Source: Poriferisodalis sp965215815
Lineage (GTDB): Bacteria > Actinomycetota > Acidimicrobiia > Acidimicrobiales > Poriferisodalaceae
Direction of reading: 5' to 3'
Assembly: GCF_965215815.1 (NCBI RefSeq)
Contig: NZ_CBDCEO010000013.1
Span: 2,170,001-2,234,000 of the forward strand
DNA length: 64,000 nt
Position numbers and translations under genes: made by a program. Of this stretch, positions 9,173-17,425 are shown one piece after another. The notes under the pieces are model-generated. The model did not search any database. It was not told the origin of the DNA and saw nothing but the letters and a program-made list of their open reading frames with translations. Within the stretch, counting starts at the first letter, position 1. Each line of letters starts with the position of its first letter.

Positions 9173-9685
9173 TCACTCGGCTCCAGGACTGGCTTCCGAG
9201 CCTGCTGACGGTTGGGAGCCCCTGAGGCGCCAGTCTCGCGCCCGGTCAGCTTCGGGCGACGGTGACGCTTCGATGTACTCACCGTCGTCGTGCGGGTAGG
9301 CGTGGTGGCCCGCGCAGTCGGCGCACCAGCCCCACCCCTCATGGGCTTCAGGGGCGTGGTGGTCCAGCACACTTTCGATGGCGCTTACCTCGTGTTCGAC
9401 TGACATCTCGCCGCCGTCGCATTCGTAGTCGCGTGTTAGGTCGCACATGTATGCGGCAGCGATAAGCGACCCGTTCGAGATGTCGTCTCCTGTCAAGCGA
9501 GCGGCTTGGTTCCGGTAGATGCCGCTGCCAACCAGAGTCTTCTTGTTGCTGCGGTCACAGACGGCGAGCCACAGCAACGCCCGTTTCAGCTCGTCATGAG
9601 GCCACCCAGCGGCTGCCGTCACAGGAAGCTGCTTGTTCTTCGGATCGATGCCGCTTCGCCCCAGGCCTGGGCGAACAGCCAGCAC
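9173..9685 (-). CDS. Hypothetical protein, possible gene
   Basis: An open frame of 170 codons on the minus strand. The middle part looks protein-like: SGIYRNQAARLTGDDISNG, then AAAYMCDLTRDYECDGG, a SVEHEVSAIESVLDHH helix and a GWGWCADCAGHHAYPHDDGEY segment with Cys and His that could bind a metal. I do not recognise a family. The last 25 codons are Ser/Pro/Ala-rich and may be tail or noise. The 5' end lies about 20 bp from the Walker A region of the decayed DUF4143 gene on the other strand, and the true start could lie further in. It sits between VapBC and decayed genes, so it could itself be a remnant. Confidence 0.35.
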   Translation of the reverse strand: MLAVRPGLGRSGIDPKNKQLPVTAAAGWPHDELKRALLWLAVCDRSNKKTLVGSGIYRNQAARLTGDDISNGSLIAAAYMCDLTRDYECDGGEMSVEHEVSAIESVLDHHAPEAHEGWGWCADCAGHHAYPHDDGEYIEASPSPEADRARDWRLRGSQPSAGSEASPGAE

Positions 9686-9687
9686 TT

Positions 9688-10401
9688 CTTCCAGCCGCGC
9701 TGCTGGGGCCGCGCCAGTCGGGCAAGACGAGGCTGGCCAGGCAGGTCACCAATGGCGGCGTGTTCTTGAGTCTCGACAATCCCGACACGCTCCAAGCTGC
9801 TCTTGGTGACCCCGTCGGGTTCGTCTGGGACCGTCCGAGGCCCGTTGTTATCGAAGATGTGCATCGCGACACGGCGTTCGGCAGCTCGCAGACCACTGCT
9901 GACTACATCAGGTACCTGGAGATGGTGTATCTGACGGTGTTGCTTCCGGCGTGGTCGACGAGCGCGGCCACCCGTGTCAAGCGGCGGTCCAAGCTGCACA
10001 TGGCCGACTCAGGATTGGCCGCGACGCTGTTGGGGGCAACCCCTGACTCGCTGGCCGATCCCACAGAGCCGTTGCGCGGACCGCTGTATGAGACGTTCGT
10101 CGCCAACGAGGTCCGCAAGCAACTGTCGTTCGGGGGCTCGGGTGCGGCGCTGCATCACTTCCGGGATCGTCGCCAACGTGAGGTGGACCTGATTGTTCGG
10201 CTGGCCAACGGGAAGCTCATCTGCATCGAGGTCACCGCTGCGATGCGCGCCCACGACCGCAAGGCAGAAACGCTCGGCTGGCTCCGCGACACCATCGGAG
10301 ACCGTTTCGAGCTCGGCATCGTCCTCTACGCCGGTGAGCAACCACTGCGACTCGGGCCCCGCATCATGGCACTGCCGATCTCGTACCTGTGGGAGATGTG
10401 A
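9688..10401 (+). pseudogene. Remnant of an AAA / DUF4143 ATPase with internal deletion
   Basis: The frame holds both ends of a DUF4143-type ATPase but not its middle. A P-loop GPRQSGKTRLARQV is at 9706-9747, then FLSLDNPDT and a Walker-B-like VVIEDV (9847-9864). The sequence then jumps straight to the C-terminal part: LTVLLPAWS, KLHMADSGLAATLLG, YETFVANEVRKQLS, HHFRDRRQREVDLIV and IMALPISYLW. Intact relatives have roughly 100-150 residues, including sensor motifs, between these blocks. The N-terminus is also short or missing and no good start codon precedes the P-loop. The C-terminal restriction-like fold is complete. These proteins are usually accessory ATPases of unclear role. Best read as an in-frame deletion remnant. 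Confidence 0.7.
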
Positions 10402-10455
10402 TCTGCCGATCCGGGCTTGCGCTGGCTTGGCGAGCCCTGAGAGCGGGATGGCGGC

Positions 10456-10788
10456 TCAGTCGACGCGTGCAGGCGAGCGGACTTGCGGCCGTTTGATGAA
10501 GTCGACGTTGAGCACGAACCCGAGAGCCCGGGCGGCGCGTTGCAGTGTCGTGAGCGTTGCAGCGACCACGCCGGCTTCGATGCGAGCCACCTGCGCTTGG
10601 CTGGTATGCATGCGCAGTGCCAAGGCCCGTTGGCTGAGACCGGCAGTCTCACGAAGGCCCCGGATGGCGTCGCCGATCTGAAAGGCCAGTTCAACCGCTT
10701 CTCGTCCCTCGTCATACTCGGCGCGTTCATCGGCGCCCATTTCTCCTAGCCGGCGCTCGGCGATTTCGTCGATGGTCGGGCGCTTCAC
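10456..10788 (-). CDS. higA: HigA/XRE-type antitoxin
   Basis: Protein of 110 residues with a Cro/C1-type helix-turn-helix at about residues 43-95 (AIRGLRETAGLSQRALALRM, then TSQAQVARIEAG and TLTTLQRAARALG). The N-terminal 40 residues are acidic and could contact the toxin. Translation starts at a GTG overlapping the true stop of the upstream toxin frame (GTGA, 10785-10788), the usual toxin-first HigBA layout. It should bind its own promoter and neutralise HigB. The antitoxin frame is intact although the toxin is interrupted. Confidence 0.8.
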   Translation of the reverse strand: MKRPTIDEIAERRLGEMGADERAEYDEGREAVELAFQIGDAIRGLRETAGLSQRALALRMHTSQAQVARIEAGVVAATLTTLQRAARALGFVLNVDFIKRPQVRSPARVD

Positions 10789-11120
10789 GGTGACTCCTCA
10801 CTATCGGACTGAATACTGCGGCGCACTTCTTCGGCCGCCCGTCGCAGTTCGTGTTGTTCTCGTCGTCGCTGCTTGCGGAACACCGTGAGCAGCACAATTC
10901 GCTGCGCTGGAGCGAAGCGGAATGTGACACGTCAGGCCACGCTCCTGAGATTGAATCGCAGCTCGAAGAGACCATCCCCCAGAGATCGGGTTGCGGGCGG
11001 GCGCAATTGGCTTCCCTTCTCTGCTAGCCGCATGATGTGGGCCTGCGCGGCCGCAAATTCCTTCGGAGGCAGCGAGTCCAGCCAACGTTCAACCTCCGGT
11101 TCGACCTCGACTGCCCACAT
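10785..11120 (-). pseudogene. higB: HigB/RelE-type toxin interrupted by an in-frame TGA
   Basis: Gp49/HigB-like toxin. The first part reads MWAVEVEPEVERWLDSLPP and GLFELRFNLRSVA, then a TGA at 10932-10934. Translation continues in the same frame with RVTFRFAPAQRIVLLTVF, RKQRRREQHELRRAAEEV and stops at 10785-10787, overlapping higA. Everything expected of the family lies on both sides of the stop, and the interrupted codon is where relatives carry Arg, Gln or Trp (CGA to TGA is one transition). So a single nonsense substitution, not a frameshift, breaks a full-length toxin. Without readthrough the product lacks the C-terminal catalytic strand and should be inactive. A sequencing error is possible. 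Confidence 0.8.
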
Positions 11121-11196
11121 GACACCAAAAAAGATATCACGCCCTTGTCAAAACTGGCCAAAGGCGGTCCTGAGCCGCCCGAAACAGCACCGCCGG

Positions 11197-11646
11197 TCAT
11201 GGTCGCCACATGGCGCTGATGGGCAGTGCCCACAGGCGGTCGTCGATGCGGAACGGCAGCCGGTCTGCTTACAGCACCGCCCCAAGATGAAAGGCGTCGC
11301 CGAGCTGATCTCGCAGCCACCGCAAGCCCTTCGCGTCATCGCGGCCGACGCTGGTAGCGGATTTCACCTCCAGTCCCACGATCCGCCCCTGCTGTTCCAG
11401 CACGAAGCCGACTTCGTGGCCTGACCTGTCGCAGAAGTGGAGCATCTCGGTGGTGTCGGATGCAGCCTCGACGTGGGGTGCGAGTTCGGTGGCTACGAAC
11501 GTCTCGAAGAGCTGTCCGACCATCGTCGCGTCGCGAGCCATCGCACGCTCATCGGTTCGTACCAGGAAGGCGGCGAAGCCAGGATCGACGACATGCACTT
11601 TGAGTGACCGCGTCAACCGGTAGAGGCACCACCCGACCCCTTGGAA
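11197..11646 (-). pseudogene. C-terminal fragment of a second DUF4143 ATPase, with an in-frame TAA
   Basis: On the minus strand the frame reads LTRSLKVHVVDPGFAAFLV, LFETFVATELAPHVE, LHFCDRSGHEVGFVLEQQ, LEVKSATSVGRDDAKGLRW and FHLGAVL, then TAA (11269-11271), then on in the same frame with ADRLPFRIDDRLWALPISAMW to a TGA at 11197-11199. Relatives carry VLY at the broken point, so Tyr to stop is the likely change. The N-terminal ATPase half is absent: a TAG closes the frame at 11647-11649. This is a truncated and mutated copy, different in sequence from the remnant at 9688-10401 and on the opposite strand. Confidence 0.7.
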
Positions 11647-11698
11647 CTAGTCGCTTAGGCCTCCAAGAGCGGCCCTTCGAGCGCTGGAGGCAGGTGCT

Positions 11699-12433
11699 GT
11701 GGGCGTGATTCTCACCGATCAAGGCGAGATCGAAGCGCCGGCGCGCGCGATGGTCATCGTGGCGCATCCCGATGACATCGACTTCGGGATGGCAGGAACT
11801 GTGGCAGCGCTGACGGCCGCCGGATGTCACGTGGCCTACTGCCTGGCGACCAGTGGCGAGGCCGGCGACGACGATCTCTCCCATACGTCCGAGGAGCTGG
11901 CGGAATTGCGGCAGGCCGAACAGACGGCGGCCGCGGGAAGAGTCGGTGTCAGCGAGTTGCACTGGCTCGGCCACCCTGACGGAATGGTGGTGGCCGACCT
12001 GGGCCTGCGCCGCGACATTGCCCGGGTCATCCGCATGTCCCGACCCGACGTGGTGCTCTGCCAGACGACGATCCCCAACTGGGACCACATCTACATCTCC
12101 CATCCCGACCACATGGCCACGGCCACGGCTGCGTTGGCAGCCGTCTACCCCGATGCTCGTAATCCCCGTGCCTTCCCTGAACTTCTCGACGAGGGCCACA
12201 AGCCCTACAGCGTCAGCGAGATATGGCTGACCGGCACCGAGCCGAACCGCTACATCGACATCACCGACACGTTCGACGCCAAGATTGCAGCGCTGCGCGA
12301 ACACCACAGCCAGCTGGCCCCGTTCGATGGGCTCGCCGACCGAGTTCGGGAATGGTGCACCAGGACTGCGCAAGCCGCCGGATTGGCGGACGGCCGTCTC
12401 GCCGAGGCCTACCGCGTCGTCCCTGCCGGCTAG
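11699..12433 (+). CDS. PIG-L family de-N-acetylase
   Basis: Protein of 244 residues starting at GTG 11699, with a GGAGG ribosome binding site at 11686-11690. PIG-L/LmbE motifs are clear: AHPDDIDFGMAGT (zinc-binding H-P-D-D, about residues 22-34), CLATSGEAGDDD, and HPDH (about 139-142), which supplies another metal ligand. Such zinc hydrolases remove N-acetyl groups from sugar conjugates; in Actinobacteria they include MshB and Mca of mycothiol metabolism, but nothing here fixes the substrate. It reads towards the HMG-CoA-synthase-like gene 110 nt downstream. It is the first ordinary gene after the accessory patch. Confidence 0.85.
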   Translation: MGVILTDQGEIEAPARAMVIVAHPDDIDFGMAGTVAALTAAGCHVAYCLATSGEAGDDDLSHTSEELAELRQAEQTAAAGRVGVSELHWLGHPDGMVVADLGLRRDIARVIRMSRPDVVLCQTTIPNWDHIYISHPDHMATATAALAAVYPDARNPRAFPELLDEGHKPYSVSEIWLTGTEPNRYIDITDTFDAKIAALREHHSQLAPFDGLADRVREWCTRTAQAAGLADGRLAEAYRVVPAG

Positions 12434-12543
12434 GCGACAAGGGCACCCAACGACGTAGGCTCCTGCGCTGGCCGGTGTGCGCCGGACCGGGGCCGTGGGG
12501 GCCGCTCGAGGGCCCAAGACGACGGTCGATGGGAGACGGAATC

Positions 12544-13944
12544 ATGGGACGAGGGATCATTGCGTACGGGGCGTATGTGCCGTACTGGCGGCTGGACCGC
12601 TCCAAGATCACTGCGGTAATGGGCTCGGGAGGCGGCAGGGGGCACCGTGCGGCGGCCAGCTACGACGAAGACACCACGACGATGGGTGTCGAAGCGGCGC
12701 GCAATGCACTGCGGGGCAGCGAGCTCGTGCCCGACTCGGTGCTGTTCTCGACGGCGAATCCTGCCTACATGGACAAGACGAACGCTGCGGCAATCCACGC
12801 GGCGCTCGATCTGCCCCAGTCATCGTGGGCGGTGGACGTCGGCGGAGCGCCGCGGTCATCGGAGGCCGCCTGGGCGCTCGCCGCAGCGAATCGGGGCACC
12901 AACCTGGCCGTCGCCTCTGACCTGCGCACTGGTCGTCCCACCAGCGGCGACGAGGCCACCGGAGGCGACGGCGCGGCTGCGTACGTCTTCGGCGATGACT
13001 CGGTTTCGCCGGTGCTGTGCGAATGGCTCGGGGGAGCGGTCGCCACAGCGGAGTTCACCGACCGTTACCGGCAGCCGGGCGATGCGTTCTCGCGCATCTG
13101 GGAGGAACGATTCGGCGAGCAAGTGTATCTGCCGCTCGCAAACGACGCCATCGAGCGTGCGCTGGGCGACGCGAGCGTCAGTCTCGATGACATCGACAAG
13201 ATCGCGATCGTCGGCCTGCACGCGCGGGCGGTGCGCAGCCTGTCACGGGTCGCGGGCGACAATCTGGTCCCCGACTTGACAGGCGAGATCGGCAACACCG
13301 GAACCGCTCACCCGGCGATCGTGCTGGCATCAATTCTGGACGAGGCCGAGCCCAACGAAACGATCCTGCTGGTCCATCTGGCCGACGGCGCCACGGTCGA
13401 TGTGCTGCGCACGACGGACGCCATCGCTGACCACACGCCGTTTGCCTCGGTGCGTTCTCAGATCAATCGCGGCAACGACGCGCTCGATTACAACAAGTAC
13501 CTGACATGGCGCGGCTTCCTCGACCGCGAGCCTCCCCGCCGTCCAGACCCTGAACGCCCGGGCGCGCCGCCTGCGTTCCGTTCCGAGGACTGGAAGTACG
13601 CCTTCGTCGGCTCCCGTGACCGAAGCTCGGGTGCGATCCACATGCCGCCGATGCGCGTGTCGATGGACGGTGGGGCCGTGGACGACATGGAGCGCATCCG
13701 CATGGCGGATATTCCCGCCACGATCGCCACGTTCACCGTCGACCGGCTGGCCTTCTCGCTTTCTCCGCCGGTCGTGGCGGTCGTCATCGACTACGACGGC
13801 GGCGGTCGTTTCCAGGCCGAGATGACCGACGTCAGTCCGGACGATGTGAGGATCGGTGACCGGGTCGAGATGACGTTCCGGCGCCTCTACAGCGCCGAGG
13901 GCATTCACAACTACTTCTGGAAGGCTCGCCCAGCCGCCTCCTGA
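12544..13944 (+). CDS. HMG-CoA-synthase-like thiolase-fold protein fused to a DUF35-type OB-fold domain
   Basis: Protein of 466 residues. The first 330 or so resemble 3-hydroxy-3-methylglutaryl-CoA synthase/KAS III-like enzymes: GIIAYGAYVPYWRLDR at the start, TTMGVEAARNAL, and GNTGTAHPAIVLASILDEA. The classic active-site Cys is not evident: the position usually holding it reads SWAVDVGGAPRSSEAAWAL. The C-terminal part (WKYAFVGS through VEMTFRRLYSAEGIHNYFW) is a DUF35-like OB fold without the usual zinc-ribbon cysteines. Such proteins pair with a thiolase in acyl-CoA condensation, and a thiolase follows. ATG 12544 has GGAGA 7 nt upstream; the ATG at 12529 lies inside that site. Substrate unknown. 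Confidence 0.78.
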   Translation: MGRGIIAYGAYVPYWRLDRSKITAVMGSGGGRGHRAAASYDEDTTTMGVEAARNALRGSELVPDSVLFSTANPAYMDKTNAAAIHAALDLPQSSWAVDVGGAPRSSEAAWALAAANRGTNLAVASDLRTGRPTSGDEATGGDGAAAYVFGDDSVSPVLCEWLGGAVATAEFTDRYRQPGDAFSRIWEERFGEQVYLPLANDAIERALGDASVSLDDIDKIAIVGLHARAVRSLSRVAGDNLVPDLTGEIGNTGTAHPAIVLASILDEAEPNETILLVHLADGATVDVLRTTDAIADHTPFASVRSQINRGNDALDYNKYLTWRGFLDREPPRRPDPERPGAPPAFRSEDWKYAFVGSRDRSSGAIHMPPMRVSMDGGAVDDMERIRMADIPATIATFTVDRLAFSLSPPVVAVVIDYDGGGRFQAEMTDVSPDDVRIGDRVEMTFRRLYSAEGIHNYFWKARPAAS

Positions 13945-14129
13945 CGCAGCATGCTCGTGCTTTGAGAGCAGCAGGCAAATGCAGTCTGCGAGAGCAGCAG
14001 CGAGCAAGCACTGTGCCCCAGCGGCCATAATGTCTCTGGGAGATCTGGCACCTGCGTACTCAGCGGCGTACCGACAGAGCACCGACCGGTCCATCACCCA
14101 ACACCCAAACCAGCACAAGGCAGGCACAC

Positions 14130-15332
14130 ATGAGTTCACATGGCATTCGCGACCAGGTCGCGATCGTCGGAATGGGATGCACCAAATTCGGCGAGCACTG
14201 GGACCGCAGCGTCGATGACATGCTCACCGACGCCGCGCACGAGGCGTACGCATCCGCGGGCGTCGTACAGGACGACGTTGACGCCTTCTGGCTCGGCACG
14301 ATGGGCTCGGGAGTCTCCGGCCTGACACTGTCCAAGCCGCTGCAGCTCGACTACAAGCCGGTCACCCGGCTCGAGAACATGTGCGCCACCGGCTCGGAAG
14401 CATTCCGCAACGCTGCGTACGCAGTCGCATCGGGCGCCTACGACATGGTGATGGCCATCGGCGTCGAGAAGCTGAAGGACTCCGGTTACTCCGGCCTGAC
14501 CGGCGCTCGCCCGCCCAGCGACGGCACCGACTCGTCGATCACCGCTCCGGCGACGTTCAGCCTGCTGGCACCGGCATACGCCCACAAGTACGGGCTCGAT
14601 TCCGACACCATGAAGGAAGTTCTTACCCGCATCGCCTGGAAGAACCACCGCAACGGAGCGCTGAACCCCCGGGCTCAGTTCCGCAAGGAAGTCGCCAAGG
14701 AGACCATCGCCGGCTCGCCGCTGATCGCTGGTCCACTTGGCATCTTCGACTGCTCCGGCGTGAGCGACGGCTCGGCCGCTGCGATCCTGGTTCGGACAGA
14801 GGACGCCCACAAGTACTGCGACAACCCGCTGTACATCAAGGCGCTCAGCTTCGCCTCAGGTCCTGCGACCGGGGCGCTCGACAGCACGTATGACTACACC
14901 ACGTTCCGCGAGGTGGAGGTATCGGCAGCCGAGGCCTACAAGCAGGCCGGCATCACGGATCCTCGCTCGCAGATCGCGATGGCCGAGGTGCATGACTGCT
15001 TCACGCCAACCGAACTCGTCCTGATGGAGGATCTCGGGTTCGCCGAGCGTGGCCTGGGCTGGAAGGAAGCCATGGCCGGCACGTTCGACCTCGACGGCGA
15101 CCTTCCGGTCAACCCCGACGGCGGCCTGAAGAGCTTCGGCCACCCGATTGGTGCATCCGGCCTGCGGATGCTCTTCGAGTGCTGGCTGCAGCTTCGTGGT
15201 CAGGCACCGCCTGAGCGGCAGATCTCCTCGGTCACCGAGCAGGGCAAGACGCTGGGCCTCACGCACAACCTCGGCGGCCAGCCGGGCGCATGCGTGAGCT
15301 TCGTCTCGGTCGTAGGTTCCGAGCTCGGCTGA
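14130..15332 (+). CDS. Thiolase-family acyltransferase (acetyl-CoA C-acyltransferase-like, SCP2-thiolase group)
   Basis: Protein of 400 residues. The nucleophilic Cys lies in ENMCATGSEAFRNA (about residue 85), the catalytic His in KSFGHPIGASGLRM (about 338), and NLGGQPGACVSFV near the end replaces the usual CGG/CxG motif, as in the SCP2-thiolase subgroup paired with OB-fold partners. The preceding gene encodes an HMG-CoA-synthase-like/OB-fold fusion, so the two may form one condensing or degrading complex acting on acyl-CoA. There are 185 nt between them, with no clear terminator. A strong hairpin follows the stop. Confidence 0.85.
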   Translation: MSSHGIRDQVAIVGMGCTKFGEHWDRSVDDMLTDAAHEAYASAGVVQDDVDAFWLGTMGSGVSGLTLSKPLQLDYKPVTRLENMCATGSEAFRNAAYAVASGAYDMVMAIGVEKLKDSGYSGLTGARPPSDGTDSSITAPATFSLLAPAYAHKYGLDSDTMKEVLTRIAWKNHRNGALNPRAQFRKEVAKETIAGSPLIAGPLGIFDCSGVSDGSAAAILVRTEDAHKYCDNPLYIKALSFASGPATGALDSTYDYTTFREVEVSAAEAYKQAGITDPRSQIAMAEVHDCFTPTELVLMEDLGFAERGLGWKEAMAGTFDLDGDLPVNPDGGLKSFGHPIGASGLRMLFECWLQLRGQAPPERQISSVTEQGKTLGLTHNLGGQPGACVSFVSVVGSELG

Positions 15333-15357
15333 GCCAAGCACACAACCGAATTCGCTG

Positions 15358-15389
15358 AACGGCCCGGGGGCACTTGCTCCCGGGCCGTT
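15358..15389. terminator. Bidirectional intrinsic terminator between thiolase and dxs
   Basis: A perfect 11-bp stem, AACGGCCCGGG (15358-15368) against CCCGGGCCGTT (15379-15389), with a 10-nt loop. It ends in TTT on the plus strand, and the mirrored arm begins with AA. It lies between two convergent genes and probably serves both. Confidence 0.8.
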
Positions 15390-15404
15390 TCGCGCTTGCG
15401 GTTC

Positions 15405-17417
15405 TTAGGCCGTGATGCGGGCGAGGGTCTTGCGGACTGCGGCGGCTATGCCGACTGCGTCGAGGCCGAGCTCGGCGTGCAGTTCTGCGGCGGTTCCGTG
15501 GGGGAGGTAGGCGTCGGGGGTGCCGAGCTGGCTGACGCGCGGCGCTGTCGGCACATCAAGTTGCTGCAGTGCGTCGTTGACGAGGCTGCCGAAGCCGCCC
15601 ACTCGTACGCCGTCCTCGACGGTAACTACGAGCGGGTGCGTGGCGGCGTCGAGCACCATCGCTCGATCGAGCGGTTTCAGCACCCTGGGGTCCCATAGCG
15701 AGACGTCCACTCCTTCGGCGCTGAGGAGCGCGGCAGCTTCGGTTGCGGCGGCGAGTGTCTGGCCCGCGGCCAGGATGCAGGCGTCGGGGCCGCAGCGGTG
15801 TTGGCGGGCTTGCATCCGCATGCCGCTTGCCATTGTGGCTGTGTGTTCGGCGGGCTGCGTCACTGGGCCTTTGCCGCGTGGCCAGCGGATCGCTACTGGT
15901 CCGTCGGTGATCTCCAAGGCTTGCGCGAATGCCACAGGCAGTTCGTCGGGTGACGATGGAGCGAACACCGTCATGCCGGGTATGCGCGTGAACATGGCGA
16001 TGTCGTACAGCCCGTGATGCGAGGCGCCATCGGGTCCGGTGATGCCGGCCCGATCGACGCAGAGGATGACCGGCATGCGATGGAGGCCGATGTCGTACAG
16101 CGCCTGGTCAAAGGCTCGTGCCAGGAACGTCGAATACACCGCCACAACAGGCCGTAGCCCGGCGCGCGCCATGCCCGCAGCTGAGGTCAACGCATGCTGC
16201 TCGGCGATGCCGACGTCGTAGAAGCGTTCAGGAAACTCTCGCTGGAAGGGCAGCAACCCCGTGGAGCCGCCCATGGCAGCCGTGATAGCGACGATGTCGC
16301 GGTTGCGTCGTGCTGCTGCGATGAGCGTTTCAGTGAAGACAGCGGTGTAATCGCGCAGAGCCGGCTCCGAAGATGCAGGTAGCTGGGACTTCGCAGCCGC
16401 CTGCGAGTCGGCATCTGCATCAGGCTCGGCCTGCGCCACCATGTTCGCCTCTAACTGCGAGGCGCCCGTGCTGAGCGCCGGCGCACCACCAGTGGCGGGA
16501 TCGAACAAGCCGATGTCGTGCAGGTGCTTTTCGGTGTCGTGTTCGGCGGGGGCGTAGCCGCGCCCTTTCTGCGTGACGACATGGACGACGATGGGGCCGT
16601 CGGTATAGGCCGTAGCGTCGCGGAACGCCGATTCCATGGCCGCGATGTCGTGCCCGTCGACCGGGCCGAGATAGCGGACTCCGAGCGTCTCAAAGAACGC
16701 CGGTGGCTCCCACATCTCGCGCATCGCGGCGGCAGCGCTGTCGATCCCCCGTCGCACGCCGTCGCCCAGCGGCACGCGATCGAGCAGTTGCTCCATCGCT
16801 CGACGGCCCTGCACGTAGTGCGGCGACTGTCGCAGTCGAGACATCGCGGCCGAAAGCCGGCTGACAGTCGGGGCGTACGAGCGGCCGTTGTCGTTGAGCA
16901 CGATAAGCGCCCGCTGGGCGTAGTGGCCGAGGTTGTTCAGCGCCTCGAAGGCCATTCCGCCGGTCATGGAGCCGTCGCCGATGACGGCGACGACGCGTCG
17001 GTGCTCGTGACCTGTCATCTGGAAGCCGACGGCGAGGCCGGACGCCCAGCTCAGCGAGGTCGAAGCATGGCTGTTCTCGACGAAGTCGTGGGGGGACTCG
17101 CTCGCGCTGGGGTATCCCGACAGACCGTGCCGCTGGCGGAGCCGTTCGAAGCCTTCCCGCCGGCCGGTGATGAGCTTGTGCACATAGGCCTGATGGCCGG
17201 TGTCCCAGATGATGACGTCACGGGGTGACTCGAAGACGCGATGCAGTGCCACGCTGAGTTCGACCGCGCCGAGATTCGATCCGAGATGCCCGCCGGTCCG
17301 CGAGACGGCTTGCACGACGAAGTGCCGGATCTCCGCGCAGAGCTCATCGAGCTGTGCAGGGCTGAGCGCTCGCAGGTCAGCCGGACTGGTGAGCTTGGCG
17401 AGGTGCATTCGCGGCAC
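15405..17417 (-). CDS. dxs: 1-deoxy-D-xylulose-5-phosphate synthase
   Basis: Protein of 670 residues, close to the usual 620-660. It condenses pyruvate and glyceraldehyde 3-phosphate, the first step of the MEP isoprenoid pathway, in the cytoplasm with thiamine diphosphate. Motifs: GGHLGSNLGAVELSVALH (about residues 42-59), DTGHQAYVHKLITGR (about 71-85), the ThDP-binding GDGSMTGGMAFEALNN (about 147-162), and the transketolase-like YDVGIAEQHALTSAAGMA. Residues 305-350 form a longer Ala/Glu-rich linker than usual. GTG 17415-17417 and an ATG three codons later are both possible starts. It lies 8 nt behind the flippase-like gene, and ispE of the same pathway is at 58388. Confidence 0.95.
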   Translation of the reverse strand: MPRMHLAKLTSPADLRALSPAQLDELCAEIRHFVVQAVSRTGGHLGSNLGAVELSVALHRVFESPRDVIIWDTGHQAYVHKLITGRREGFERLRQRHGLSGYPSASESPHDFVENSHASTSLSWASGLAVGFQMTGHEHRRVVAVIGDGSMTGGMAFEALNNLGHYAQRALIVLNDNGRSYAPTVSRLSAAMSRLRQSPHYVQGRRAMEQLLDRVPLGDGVRRGIDSAAAAMREMWEPPAFFETLGVRYLGPVDGHDIAAMESAFRDATAYTDGPIVVHVVTQKGRGYAPAEHDTEKHLHDIGLFDPATGGAPALSTGASQLEANMVAQAEPDADADSQAAAKSQLPASSEPALRDYTAVFTETLIAAARRNRDIVAITAAMGGSTGLLPFQREFPERFYDVGIAEQHALTSAAGMARAGLRPVVAVYSTFLARAFDQALYDIGLHRMPVILCVDRAGITGPDGASHHGLYDIAMFTRIPGMTVFAPSSPDELPVAFAQALEITDGPVAIRWPRGKGPVTQPAEHTATMASGMRMQARQHRCGPDACILAAGQTLAAATEAAALLSAEGVDVSLWDPRVLKPLDRAMVLDAATHPLVVTVEDGVRVGGFGSLVNDALQQLDVPTAPRVSQLGTPDAYLPHGTAAELHAELGLDAVGIAAAVRKTLARITA

Positions 17418-17425
17418 AAGGGTAC

